A stretch of 64,000 nucleotides of DNA from Parasegetibacter sp. NRK P23 (GCF_023721715.1 NZ_JAMDLG010000017.1:186001-250000); one strand, 5' to 3'; counted from the stretch's first letter, positions 26,327 through 36,090 are shown. The notes: generated by a model from the letters alone, not told the origin. Made by a program: numbers and translations.

Positions 26327-26356
26327 GTTTTCTGATTTGTTGGTGTATGAATGGAA

Positions 26357-27871
26357 CTACCGGTATTCTTCGTTCTGTACAAGTTTGGTATTCTCCAGTT
26401 CCAGTAAAGGAATCGGCAATACTTCATGTTTTCCAGCAACGAATCCTTTGGAAGCCAATGCCGCTGCGGCTCTTCCCCAGCGCACCAGGTCGAACCAGCG
26501 GTGTCCCTCACCCGCCAGCTCCAGTCTTCTTTCGAGGACAATATTATCGAGGGTTAGCGCCACGGGGCCAAGACCTACACGATCACGTACCGCATTCAGC
26601 AAAGCTGCGCCTCTCGTAAGGTTACCACCCGATCCACGAAGTATGGCTTCCGCTTCCAGCAGGTAGGTATCTGCAAGCCGGATTTCGTACATGTTCTGCG
26701 GAAAGTTCAGTTCCATGGCGCCTCCGCCGGTAGAACGGTTCGACTGGCGGCCAATAAATTTTTCCAGGAAGTAGCCGGTATTGTTGTAACCGGGCGTATA
26801 GTCTGCAATGCCATTGGCTTTCAGGCTATCCAGGTTGGCAATGGTGGCATTGTAACGGGGATCGAAATGAATGGCGTTGAAGAGGCCTGGTGTTACTACA
26901 AGGAAGCTCCAGCCTGAAACATAGTCTGGTGCGCCCGGTGTAAGCGGCGAATATCCGCGGGGCCCTGTCATGATGCTCAGCACATTGCCCTCGGTACAGG
27001 CGATACAGCCCCAGTCGCCGGAAGAAGTGCTGGTGTACCCGATCTCGAAGATGGACTCGGTATTGAATTTATTGTTCGATTTCCAAAGGTCACTGAAATT
27101 ATCGAGGAGTTTATACCCGTATTGACTTGTTCCACCCGGTGTTCCGTTCACTACGGCAAATTCCGCGGCTGCATCGTTAAAGCGTTCGAGTTGCAGGTAC
27201 ACTTTTCCCAGCAACGCGTGGGCGATGCCCTGCGTCATTCTTCCCCCTTCAGTAGCGGCAGGCACTGTGGGCGGGAGATCCGGAATCGCCTCCTGCATAT
27301 CTTTCACAATCTGCGCATATACGTCTGCGGGAGCCGCCTGCGTAACGTTGTACATATCGGAAGCGGGTACAGGTTCCGTGAAGAGGGGCACGTTTTTAAA
27401 CAGGCGCACCAGGTCGAAATAGAAATAGCCGCGTAACAGTTTGGCCTCCGCGATATAGCGTTTTTTCAGGGTTTCATCCATGGGCACGTCCCCCATCTTC
27501 TGCAAAAGAATATTCGCACGGAACACACCCGAGAAACCTTTCCGCCACAATTCGCCCTGCGGGCCCCGATCGGGACTGAGCGTGTAATTCGACCACAACT
27601 GGAGATCGTTCACATCCGTGGCGTTACCGCCTCCGGCGAGGTGGTCATCAGACGCGGCATCCAGCGCGTTCACTTTTGTAACCAGTCCGCCACCGGTCCA
27701 GCCCACCACATCATATACGGCTACCAGTCCGTTGAAGGCTTCGGTTTCATTACGGTAATAGTTCGATTCCAGGTTCAGTCCTTTTGGCTCCACTTCCAGG
27801 AATCCCTTGCTGCAGGAACCGAGGCCAAGCGTTCCCAGCGCAAGTGTTGTATATAGAAGGAATTTGTTCAT
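26357..27871 (-). CDS. SusD/RagB-family glycan-binding lipoprotein (locus 2)
   Basis: 504 residues. Lipobox LGSC and FLEVEPKG mark the SusD N-terminus; ERRLELAGEGHRWFDLVRWGRA near the C-terminus is the diagnostic RagB/SusD block. It caps the SusC channel and binds oligosaccharides on the cell surface. It lies 30 bases after SusC and 30 bases before the PKD lipoprotein. Given the enzymes downstream the ligand is probably a beta-glucan oligosaccharide. Confidence 0.94.
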   Translation of the reverse strand: MNKFLLYTTLALGTLGLGSCSKGFLEVEPKGLNLESNYYRNETEAFNGLVAVYDVVGWTGGGLVTKVNALDAASDDHLAGGGNATDVNDLQLWSNYTLSPDRGPQGELWRKGFSGVFRANILLQKMGDVPMDETLKKRYIAEAKLLRGYFYFDLVRLFKNVPLFTEPVPASDMYNVTQAAPADVYAQIVKDMQEAIPDLPPTVPAATEGGRMTQGIAHALLGKVYLQLERFNDAAAEFAVVNGTPGGTSQYGYKLLDNFSDLWKSNNKFNTESIFEIGYTSTSSGDWGCIACTEGNVLSIMTGPRGYSPLTPGAPDYVSGWSFLVVTPGLFNAIHFDPRYNATIANLDSLKANGIADYTPGYNNTGYFLEKFIGRQSNRSTGGGAMELNFPQNMYEIRLADTYLLEAEAILRGSGGNLTRGAALLNAVRDRVGLGPVALTLDNIVLERRLELAGEGHRWFDLVRWGRAAAALASKGFVAGKHEVLPIPLLELENTKLVQNEEYR

Positions 27872-27901
27872 TTGATTTACTGTTTGAATGAAGAAAACGG
27901 G

Positions 27902-30900
27902 TTAGAAAGAGAGGTTCACGCCAGCCATGAAGGAACGTGCCTGGGGATAGAATCCACGGTCGATACCTGCACCTGATCCACCACCGATCTCAGGATCATA
28001 TCCTGAATATTTGGTGAAGGTGACGAGGTTCTCGCTCATCAGGTAAACGCGTGCACGTGCCAGTCCGGCTTTCCGGATCAGGGCCGCGGGCAGGGAGTAG
28101 CCGATCTGCAATACTTTGATGCGGAAATAGTCGCCATCTTCGAGGTAGAAATCAGAAGGATTGGTGAAGTTGTTGTTCCTGTCGTCTCTTGTCAAACGGG
28201 GGTAGCTGTTGGTGGACCCTTCGCCTGTCCAGCGTCCCAGGGCTTTCCGCTGCCAGTTAGCTTCCTCCACTTCCAGCCTGCGGAGTCCCTGGTAGATTTT
28301 ATTTCCTGCGCCGCCCTGTCCGAACAACACCAGATCGAATCCCTTGTAAGCCGCGTTGAGGGTCATGCCGTAAGTCACGGTGGGTAATGCGTTGCCAAGT
28401 ATCTTACGGTCATTCTCATTGATCACACCGTTGCCATCCACATCTTCCCAGCGGAAATCGCCGGGCACCGCGTTGGGCTGTATCTTTCTGCCACCTTTGT
28501 CTACATAGGCATCAATCTCTTCCTGGTTCTGGAAGATGCCCATGGTTTTGAACCCGAAGAAAGAGTTGAAAGGCTGTCCGATAATGGACCTTGTGATGGG
28601 ATAAGTCGTGGTTTGAACGGTTTGCTGGTTGGTGGTAGAGAAAAGAATACCATCTCCGAGGTAGGTGATCTTATTTTTATAATGGGAAATGTTTCCGTTC
28701 AGAGAGAGGTCAAATTCACCCAGTCTTCTGCGGTAGCCGAGTTCCAGTTCAAGTCCAGTGTTCTCCATATCCGCCACATTGGCCGCGGGGTTGGAAATGG
28801 CGCCCACATACCCGGGGATACGTGGGTTCATGAGAATGCCCACGGTTTTCTTTTTGAACCAATCGAAGGCTACAGTAAGGTTATTTACCAATGTTGCGTC
28901 GAAGCCGATATTGGTCTGGCGGGTTTCTTCCCATTTCAGGTTGGGGTTAGCCGGTGCGTTTGGACTGTACCCGATGAGGTAGCTGCCGCTGGTACCGAAA
29001 GCATAGCTTCTGCCGCTGCCTATCGTGGATACATAAGCGAAATCACCGATCTCATCACTACCCACCACGCCGTAACCGCCACGTACTTTCAGGAAGTTCA
29101 CCACATCGGTTGCGGGGAAGAAGGATTCTTTGGTGGCCACCCATCCCATGGAGAAAGAAGGGAACACACCGTATTTGTTGTTGGAGCCGAAGCGGGAAGA
29201 GCCATCCCTTCTAACCAGCGCCTGCACCAGGTATTTTTCTCCATAATCATAGTTCACCCTTGCGAACAAAGAACTCACGTAATGTTCCTGGCTCTCGCTG
29301 CCGCCGGATACTTTCTGGTCGGCAGGCACATTGAAGTTGAGGGAAGCATCATCGAAATTATCCGCGGGAATATTGAAATAAGTAACATTAACGTTCCGGG
29401 AAATGCCGTCTGAGTAAGCGCCTTGTCCTACAAGCAGGGTCAGGTTATGTTCTCCGAAACCTTTGGTATAAGAAGCGGTATTTTCCAGGTTCCAGCGGAG
29501 GTTTCTGTTGGAGCCTCGGTTGTAGGAAGTTTGCGAGGTCACCACGGTAGGTTTGAGCCATGCGAGCGGGGAGAAACTTTCACCGCCCCAGAAGGAGAGT
29601 TTACCACCGAGCGTAGAGCGCAGTTTTAATCCTTTGATGGGTTCTGCTTCCAGGAAGGCATTGCCGATGAGGTTATCGCTCCAGCCATAGTTGCCGAGCC
29701 GAGTTTGGATATATGCGAGCGGGTTGGTGAACTCCTGGCCCACGATCTGCGGAATGGCGTAAGGGTTCCCGAACTGGTCCCTTCTGATGCCCGCGCCGTT
29801 CATGTTACCGGGCGTGGGCAGGTAAGGTGCCATGGCTAGTTTGGCGGGATCGGTTTCGATGACGGGCGTAATGGGATCCAGGTTGATGGCGGAACTGAGC
29901 GGCCCGCCGAATTCGCTGTTGGTATTGCCGATGCCCAGCGTTTTTTCATACGCATAGCCCAGGTTCTGACCGAAAGTGATCCAGGAAGCGAGTTTATGGG
30001 TGGAGTTCAGTCGGAAGTTGAGTCTTTTGAACTTAGAGATATCAGTGGCTACGATGCCTTCCTGGTTGAAATAGCCGAAGGAAGCGAAATACGTGGAGCG
30101 CTCGTTTCCGCCGGAGATACTGAGTTCATGGGTCTGGCGGCGGGCGCTGTTGTTGAAGATCACGTCCTGCCAATCGGTTCCTTCCCCGTAAATGGTGGGG
30201 TCGGCGAATGGCTTCGCCTGTCCGGCGGCCACAGCGGCTTCGTTGCGGAGTGTGGCGTATTCGGTGGCGTTGAGCAGGTCAAGTTTACGGGTGGGCGCCT
30301 GAATACCATAATAGCCATGGTAATTGACACGGAGCGCGCCTGATTTCCCTCTTTTGGTAGTCACCAGTATCACACCGGCCGCGGCGCGTGCGCCATAGAT
30401 GGCCTGCGAGGAGGCATCTTTCAGTACTTCAATGGATTCGATATCGCTCTGGTTGAGGTAGCCGATGCCGCCATTGTCCACCACAACACCGTCCACCACC
30501 CAAAGGGGGTTGTTGTTGTTGAAGGATGTGATGCCGCGCACCCGCACCGTGGCGCCTGCGCCAGGTTGCCCGTTATTCGTGGCGATGGTTACGCCGGAAG
30601 TGCGTCCCTGCAATGATTGTTCAATCCTGTTCAGCGGCATATTTTCCAGGTCGGAAGCCTTCACGCTGGAGATGGCCCCTGTTACCACACTTTTCTTCTG
30701 GGTGCCGTATCCTACTACCACTACTTCATTCATATTGGTGGCATCGGCATCGTTCATGACGATATTTAATTTTCCATCCGCCGGAACGGCAGCTTCCTGA
30801 TCCAGCATGCCCAGGTGGGAAACGACCAGTACCGCGCCGGTTTTTGGAACGGATATGCTGAAATTGCCCGACTCATCTGTAACAGTGGCGAACTCTGTAC

Positions 30901-31054
30901 CTTTTATTTTTACGGTGGAACCCGGCAGCGGTTCGCCGGTGGTTTTTGCGGTCACCTTTCCCGAGGCAGTTTTGCGTTCCTGGGCGGAAGCATTGAGAAA
31001 GGCGCACTGAAGCAAGAGAAAAATGCTTAATGGAAGCAACGTTTTCAATTTCAT
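27902..31054 (-). CDS. SusC/RagA-family TonB-dependent transporter (locus 2)
   Basis: I use the ATG at 31054 (MKLKTLLPLSIFLLLQCAF ... ASAQ), two codons inside the longest frame, which opens with TTG. 1050 residues: signal peptide, carboxypeptidase-regulatory-like domain (ASGKVTAKTTGEPLPGSTV), NEVVVVGYGTQKKSVVTGA signature, plug (RIEQSLQGRTSGVTI, IEVLKDASSQAIYGARAAAGV) and a barrel ending RSFMAGVNLSF. It imports the oligosaccharides cut by the locus enzymes. First gene of the operon, under the paired-operator promoter at 31117-31228. Confidence 0.95.
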   Translation of the reverse strand: MKLKTLLPLSIFLLLQCAFLNASAQERKTASGKVTAKTTGEPLPGSTVKIKGTEFATVTDESGNFSISVPKTGAVLVVSHLGMLDQEAAVPADGKLNIVMNDADATNMNEVVVVGYGTQKKSVVTGAISSVKASDLENMPLNRIEQSLQGRTSGVTIATNNGQPGAGATVRVRGITSFNNNNPLWVVDGVVVDNGGIGYLNQSDIESIEVLKDASSQAIYGARAAAGVILVTTKRGKSGALRVNYHGYYGIQAPTRKLDLLNATEYATLRNEAAVAAGQAKPFADPTIYGEGTDWQDVIFNNSARRQTHELSISGGNERSTYFASFGYFNQEGIVATDISKFKRLNFRLNSTHKLASWITFGQNLGYAYEKTLGIGNTNSEFGGPLSSAINLDPITPVIETDPAKLAMAPYLPTPGNMNGAGIRRDQFGNPYAIPQIVGQEFTNPLAYIQTRLGNYGWSDNLIGNAFLEAEPIKGLKLRSTLGGKLSFWGGESFSPLAWLKPTVVTSQTSYNRGSNRNLRWNLENTASYTKGFGEHNLTLLVGQGAYSDGISRNVNVTYFNIPADNFDDASLNFNVPADQKVSGGSESQEHYVSSLFARVNYDYGEKYLVQALVRRDGSSRFGSNNKYGVFPSFSMGWVATKESFFPATDVVNFLKVRGGYGVVGSDEIGDFAYVSTIGSGRSYAFGTSGSYLIGYSPNAPANPNLKWEETRQTNIGFDATLVNNLTVAFDWFKKKTVGILMNPRIPGYVGAISNPAANVADMENTGLELELGYRRRLGEFDLSLNGNISHYKNKITYLGDGILFSTTNQQTVQTTTYPITRSIIGQPFNSFFGFKTMGIFQNQEEIDAYVDKGGRKIQPNAVPGDFRWEDVDGNGVINENDRKILGNALPTVTYGMTLNAAYKGFDLVLFGQGGAGNKIYQGLRRLEVEEANWQRKALGRWTGEGSTNSYPRLTRDDRNNNFTNPSDFYLEDGDYFRIKVLQIGYSLPAALIRKAGLARARVYLMSENLVTFTKYSGYDPEIGGGSGAGIDRGFYPQARSFMAGVNLSF

Positions 31055-31116
31055 ATGCAAGCGTTTGTTTGGTTAATAAAAGAACAACTCTTTTTCAATC
31101 GTTAGAAATCCTATGT

Positions 31117-31228
31117 TAAAAGTAGGTCACTATTTAGCTTTCAGGCAGAAAAACACCACCTCAATACCACATCAATCCAGTCAAAAACACCTGAAAAACG
31201 GCCATTTCACCACCTCAATACCACATCA
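31117..31228 (-). promoter_or_regulatory. Locus 2 SusC promoter with paired 21-bp operators
   Basis: Two identical 21-bp elements lie at 31154-31174 and 31208-31228, 54 bases start to start. Read on the minus strand each has half-sites TGATGTGGT and TGAGGTGGT with an 11-bp period. The near edge lies exactly 30 bases from a TACTTTTA -7-like box (31117-31124), about 63 bases upstream of the SusC ATG. No good -33 TTTG is present, as expected for an activated promoter. The same layout occurs before the GH5 gene. Confidence 0.75.
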
Positions 31229-31265
31229 GCCCGAATGAAACCGGTGTCATTTTCAGGATGCTCAA

Positions 31266-33020
31266 CTAATCTAGTTGAAAACGGAGCGATTTCAGGTTAA
31301 AACCACCCGATTCCGCCAGTATCCTCAGCGGCTGTTCCCCTTCGGGAATTTCGATCCCAGACAGAGATACTGTCTCCCATTTGTGGAGCCCTCCCGTAGC
31401 GGGAATGGCGATGGAACCCAATTTACCCGAACCGTTCAACAGCGCCAGCCTTCCCCCGTCTTTCTCAGCGGCCACTTCCAGCTTTATGGTGTATTTCCTG
31501 TTTTGCGGTACCTGCAACGTGTATTGCCACCATTCCCCTGGTTCAGTATGACTGATGTACACCTGGTTGGTATCCGGATCCCGGCTGATGTCGGCCCCAT
31601 CGTTCCTGTAGGTACGCCCCTTGTTACCACCCCTGGCACCGCCATCGGAGATATGGTAATCCGCAGTATCCACATCATAATAGGCAAAGCCATTTCTGCC
31701 GAGGTCATAATCTGAAGCATTGATGGTCAGCCCATTTACAAGTTCATTCTTTTGAAATGGAAGGGTTTGGGTGGAGAAAGGCTGCCGGATCATGGCATCC
31801 ACCACATCAGCATGGAAAATATTGTGTTGCAGTTTCAGGTCGTTGGCGAGTGCCAGCAATCCTTTTGTGGCGGACTCTTTTCCCGGGCGCTCCCCCTCTC
31901 CGTTCCAATAGCGGACCACCTGGTCATATTCAGGGTTCGACCTTATCTCCAGCGGATTATTGGTGCCCAGTTTTTTTAAGGGCCACCAGGCCCAACCGAT
32001 GTTGTGGGTTTCCAGCAGATGAATGGCCTCCGTGAACCATACATTTGAGTTCTCCCCCGTTTCACCGAGCCATACGGGCACATTGTGCTTTTCCCGGGTG
32101 TCAAGGATATGCTGGATATCGGCCTGGCGGTTGTGGTTCCAGTATTTGTGGAAACTGAGGGCCATGTTGTTGTCCCATACCGGCAGAACATTGTTGTAGT
32201 TGTTTCCCCAACCATTGCCTTCAATGATGATAAGGTGCTTTTTATCCACTTCCCGGATGGCCTTTGTAATATCCACCATCAGTTTGCGGAGGGGTTCGTT
32301 CTTCTTTTCTTTCAATCCGTTCTTATCATTTACGGGATCTTCGAAACCATAGTTGGGTTCATTAATGATGTCGTAGGCGCCGATCCAGGGTTCATTGGCG
32401 TAGCGTTGGGCCAGTTTGCGCCAGAGCGCGACCGTTTTGCGCTGGTTCTCCTGGCTGTGCCAGAGCATGGGTTTAGACAAATCTCCGTCGGAGATGTTCA
32501 GGTCGTTGCCTTGTCCGCCGGGAGCAGCATGCAGGTCCAGGATCAGGTACAGTTGGTTGGCTTTGCACCAGGCAAGCAGACTGTCGGTGAGCCGGAACCC
32601 TTCTTTCAGCCAGGTATCTTTTCCTTTAACGGGTTCTTTTTCAATGGGTAAAGTGTACAGATTATAGTGCATTGGGAGGCGTACTGAGTTGAACCCCCAG
32701 GCCTTCAGCGCATCTATATCGGCGCGGGTGGTGTGGTTGTTGAGCCATGCCTGATAAAACCTTCCGGTGTTTTCCTTCCCGATCAGTTCTTCCATACGCG
32801 AACGGATCTTGTTCTGCTGTCCATCTTTATAGATGCGGAGCATATACCCTTCCTGGAGCATCCATCCTCCGAGGCCGATCCCTTTCAGGAGTACGTTCTC
32901 TCCTTTTTCATTAACGATCCGCTGACCGTCAGCCCTTAAAAATCCCTGACCGAAAACGTTGGAGGCTGAACTAAGAATTAAAAGGAGTAGCGTGATGAGT
33001 CTGGCGTTTTTTCTAAGCAT
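31266..33020 (-). CDS. GH5 endo-beta-glucanase with C-terminal CBM6-like module
   Basis: I start it at 33020 (MLRKNARLITLLLLILSSASNVFGQ, signal peptide). 584 residues. GH5 barrel: GWMLQEGYML, FNSVRLPMHYN, AYDIINEPNYG (acid/base about Glu221) and VWLGETGENSN (nucleophile about Glu320). Residues about 440-584 form a CBM6-like sandwich (INASDYDLGRNG, GEWWQYTLQV, GGFNLKSLRFQL). It probably cuts beta-1,3- or beta-1,6-glucan outside the cell. It has its own promoter, which shares operators with SusC, and lies divergent from the regulator gene. Confidence 0.9.
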   Translation of the reverse strand: MLRKNARLITLLLLILSSASNVFGQGFLRADGQRIVNEKGENVLLKGIGLGGWMLQEGYMLRIYKDGQQNKIRSRMEELIGKENTGRFYQAWLNNHTTRADIDALKAWGFNSVRLPMHYNLYTLPIEKEPVKGKDTWLKEGFRLTDSLLAWCKANQLYLILDLHAAPGGQGNDLNISDGDLSKPMLWHSQENQRKTVALWRKLAQRYANEPWIGAYDIINEPNYGFEDPVNDKNGLKEKKNEPLRKLMVDITKAIREVDKKHLIIIEGNGWGNNYNNVLPVWDNNMALSFHKYWNHNRQADIQHILDTREKHNVPVWLGETGENSNVWFTEAIHLLETHNIGWAWWPLKKLGTNNPLEIRSNPEYDQVVRYWNGEGERPGKESATKGLLALANDLKLQHNIFHADVVDAMIRQPFSTQTLPFQKNELVNGLTINASDYDLGRNGFAYYDVDTADYHISDGGARGGNKGRTYRNDGADISRDPDTNQVYISHTEPGEWWQYTLQVPQNRKYTIKLEVAAEKDGGRLALLNGSGKLGSIAIPATGGLHKWETVSLSGIEIPEGEQPLRILAESGGFNLKSLRFQLD

Positions 33021-33064
33021 CGTCTGCATTTGAAGAAGTGGCAATGAATCGATTTTCTGACCCT

Positions 33065-33177
33065 GCTAAACTAGACCTTCACGGTGTAAACACGTGTTTT
33101 TCCACCACTGCAATACCACATCAAAAAGTGAAAACACCGTGTAAACGCCGTTTTTTCACTACATCATTACCACATCA
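33065..33177. promoter_or_regulatory. GH5/regulator divergent promoter with paired operators
   Basis: Elements at 33103-33123 and 33157-33177 match the SusC-promoter elements with two and three changes, again 54 bases apart. Minus-strand half-sites are TGATGTGGT + TGCAGTGGT, and TGATGTGGT + TGATGTAGT. For GH5 the near edge is 30 bases from TAGTTTAG (33066-33073), the same as at SusC. For the regulator (plus strand) a TACCTTTC box is at 33190-33197, so the second element covers its -33 region. This suggests activation of GH5 and self-control of the regulator. Confidence 0.75.
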
Positions 33178-33219
33178 ATCAAATTTTCCTACCTTTCCTA
33201 CGCCATAAATTGACTGAGG

Positions 33220-36090
33220 ATGAGAAAATTCTTTTCCGTGGTTTGTTTCTTTTTATTGCTGAAAGGAACAGCCCAAAACACGATTGCACTTCCCGAAATC
33301 ATCAACTATACCAGGGAGGCTTCCAATTCCGGGACCCAGAACTGGAAGATCGGCCAGGACAAACTGGGGATCATGTACTTCGCAAACAACGAGGGACTAC
33401 TCAGTTTCGACGGCAGCAACTGGAAAAAGTATCCCCTTCCCAACGAAACCATCGTCCGCTCCCTGGCCATCGCCGAAGACGGGCGCATCTATATCGGCTC
33501 CCAGAGTGAGTTCGGTTATTTTCAACCCGATCAAAACGGGATACTCAGCTATACCTCTATCAAAGTACCAGACACTGAAAAAGACTTCGCCGACATCTGG
33601 GATGTGATCCCCATCGGACCCAAAGTGTTTTTCCGCGCCCACCGCAAACTTTTTATGTACAGCAGCGGTAAAGTGACCGCCTACGACGCGAAGAACTGGA
33701 ATTTCATGGGGTACGCGAACGGAAACCTCATTGCCCACGAGATCGAAAAAGGCATGCTCCGTTTCCACGATGGGGTGTGGAAACCCTTCCTGGAAAAAGG
33801 GGCGCTTCCCCCTAACGCACGCATCACTTCATTTACGGCCATCTCCAAAGACAGTGCCCTGCTCACCACCCTTCGGCACGGGATGTTCATCCTCCGGCAG
33901 AACGAACTCACTCCATTTAATACCTCCACCACCCAAAAGATCGCGGAAGAGAACATCTACGCTTCCACCATGATCAGCGCCGATAAAATTGCCGTGGCCA
34001 CCAATATGGCCGGCTGCTTTATCATTAATAAAAAAGGGGAATTCATCCAGCGGCTTTCGAAACAGGATGGTTTACAGAACAACAATATCCTCTCCATCTT
34101 CACGGATAAGGACCAGAACCTCTGGATTGGCCAGGACAATGGCATCGACCTGGTAGCCTATAACCAGGCCATCAAGCATATATATCCCGACAACCAGGAA
34201 CACAGCGCCGGTTACTCCGCGTTGATCCACCAGAACAACCTGTATATCGGCACTTCCCGCGCCCTGTTCAAAGCGCCGCTTCAACCCGGCGGGGACCTGA
34301 GTTTTGTACACAGCAGTTTCAACCCCGTAGCCAATAGCAAAGGACAGGTATGGAGCCTGTCGGAAATTAACGGCCACCTGCTGATGGCGCACAACGAAGG
34401 CGCTTACGTGGTGGAAAATAATGCCGCTATCCCCTTCGATGTAAGTACCGGATTCTGGACCTTCTTCCCCTTATCCAACCTCTCCCCTTCGGAAGGCGTG
34501 GCCGCGGGCACCTACAACGGGATGAATTTTTACCACTACAAAAATGGAAAGTTCACCTATACAAACACACAAACATTTTTTGAATCGGCCCGCTTCATCG
34601 GGGTGGAAAAGAATATGGCCTGGGTGGCACACCCCTACAAGGGTCTCTACAAAATAGCGCTCGACAATGGCGTTCATCCCACCAATACCACTTACAAGGA
34701 TCCGGGAAAGATATTGTCGCAAAACCGGAACTTCATTTACAAGGTGAAGAACAGGATCATCCTTTCCAGCGACAACGGCCTCTTTGAATACAATACCGCC
34801 AAAGGCGATTTTGAACCCTCAGCCTATCTCCGCGGCATCTTCGGTCCCATCTCCGTGCAATACCTGAAAGAAGACGAATCAGGAAACATCTGGTTCGTAT
34901 CCGACAAAAGACTGGGTGTAGTGGAATTCATCCGGGAAAAACCTCGCATCACCTTCCTCCCCGAGCTCAACAACAAAGTGATGGCCAACGGGTATGAACA
35001 CATCTACCCCTACAACAACCAGAACATTTTTGTAGCGGGAGAACAGGGATTCTACCACATCAATTACGACCTCTACAAAAAGGACCGAGAACAACTCTCG
35101 GTACTCATCAGCACGGTGAAGACCCTGGGCAACAGAGACAGTACGGTTTTTGGCGGTTACCAGGCATCTTCAGGTACACCAAAGCTCCATTACAACCAGA
35201 ACTCCCTTCACTTCGATTTCGTTTCTCCCCTGCATGGTCAGCAGGACAATATCGAATACACGTATTACCTGAAGGATTTTGATAAAACATGGAGTACCTG
35301 GTCCAAAAAACGTGAAAAGGAATATACGTATCTCCCGCCAGGCACCTACACTTTTATGGTGAAGGCGCGCAGGTTCGAAGGCGAAGAATCACCGGTGCAA
35401 AGTTTCAGGTTCGTGGTACTGCCCCCCTGGTACCGCACTACCTGGGCCTACCTCGTATATGCGTTTATCGCACTCGCGGCCTTGTATGCCGGGTACAAAT
35501 GGCAGCGCCGCAAATTCATCCGGCAGCAGCAGCGCCACGCGGAAGAGCAGAAAAGGTTGCAATACCTGCATCAATTGGAACTGGAAAGAAACGAGAAAGA
35601 GATCATCCGTCTCCGCAACGAAAAGCTCGAAGCCGAAATACAGTTGAAAAATACAGAACTCGCTTCCACTACCATGAACCTGGTGCAGAAAGGAGAGATG
35701 CTGCACAAAGTGAAAGAAGAGTTCCAGAAACTCAAGAAAACCGACAACAAAGAAACCTCCGATGAAGAATACAAAAAGATCATGCGGATGCTGGAGGAAC
35801 ACAAACTCCGGAACGACTGGGAACAATTCGCCGTACACTTCGATAAGGTGCACAGCGATTTCCTGGTGTCCTTAAAAGAACATTATCCTAAACTAACGCC
35901 CAGTGAACTGAAGCTATGCGCCTACCTCCGGCTGAACCTCTCCAGCAAAGAGATCGCGCAGATCATGAACATTACGATAAAAAGTGTGGAGCTGAGCAGG
36001 TACAGGTTGCGGAAAAAACTGGGCATCCCGGGCGAGACCAGTTTGTTCAACTTTTTGCTGGATTTCCATTCCACGGCAAATGCGGTATAA
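33220..36090 (+). CDS. Membrane one-component regulator: beta-propeller, Y_Y_Y, LuxR HTH
   Basis: 956 residues. Signal peptide (1-19), a long two-component-regulator propeller (about 35-640; repeats such as NLWIGQDNGIDLV, NIWFVSDKRLGVV), a Y_Y_Y domain (about 660-735), one membrane helix (TWAYLVYAFIALAALYAGY), a coiled coil (about 767-825) and a C-terminal LuxR-type HTH (LTPSELKLCAYLRLNLSSKEIAQIMN, about 890-946). There is no kinase or receiver domain, so signal and DNA binding are in one chain, as in SusR-like activators. I infer that it senses glucan oligosaccharides in the periplasm and drives the SusC and GH5 promoters. Confidence 0.9.
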   Translation: MRKFFSVVCFFLLLKGTAQNTIALPEIINYTREASNSGTQNWKIGQDKLGIMYFANNEGLLSFDGSNWKKYPLPNETIVRSLAIAEDGRIYIGSQSEFGYFQPDQNGILSYTSIKVPDTEKDFADIWDVIPIGPKVFFRAHRKLFMYSSGKVTAYDAKNWNFMGYANGNLIAHEIEKGMLRFHDGVWKPFLEKGALPPNARITSFTAISKDSALLTTLRHGMFILRQNELTPFNTSTTQKIAEENIYASTMISADKIAVATNMAGCFIINKKGEFIQRLSKQDGLQNNNILSIFTDKDQNLWIGQDNGIDLVAYNQAIKHIYPDNQEHSAGYSALIHQNNLYIGTSRALFKAPLQPGGDLSFVHSSFNPVANSKGQVWSLSEINGHLLMAHNEGAYVVENNAAIPFDVSTGFWTFFPLSNLSPSEGVAAGTYNGMNFYHYKNGKFTYTNTQTFFESARFIGVEKNMAWVAHPYKGLYKIALDNGVHPTNTTYKDPGKILSQNRNFIYKVKNRIILSSDNGLFEYNTAKGDFEPSAYLRGIFGPISVQYLKEDESGNIWFVSDKRLGVVEFIREKPRITFLPELNNKVMANGYEHIYPYNNQNIFVAGEQGFYHINYDLYKKDREQLSVLISTVKTLGNRDSTVFGGYQASSGTPKLHYNQNSLHFDFVSPLHGQQDNIEYTYYLKDFDKTWSTWSKKREKEYTYLPPGTYTFMVKARRFEGEESPVQSFRFVVLPPWYRTTWAYLVYAFIALAALYAGYKWQRRKFIRQQQRHAEEQKRLQYLHQLELERNEKEIIRLRNEKLEAEIQLKNTELASTTMNLVQKGEMLHKVKEEFQKLKKTDNKETSDEEYKKIMRMLEEHKLRNDWEQFAVHFDKVHSDFLVSLKEHYPKLTPSELKLCAYLRLNLSSKEIAQIMNITIKSVELSRYRLRKKLGIPGETSLFNFLLDFHSTANAV

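Noticed and set aside
35050-35066. A TACCACATCAAT match to the operator half-site inside the regulator gene
   Set aside because: It has no second half-site at 11 bp and no partner at 54 bp, and the codons encode a normal propeller segment. A similar CCACATCA at 27707 within SusD is rejected for the same reasons.
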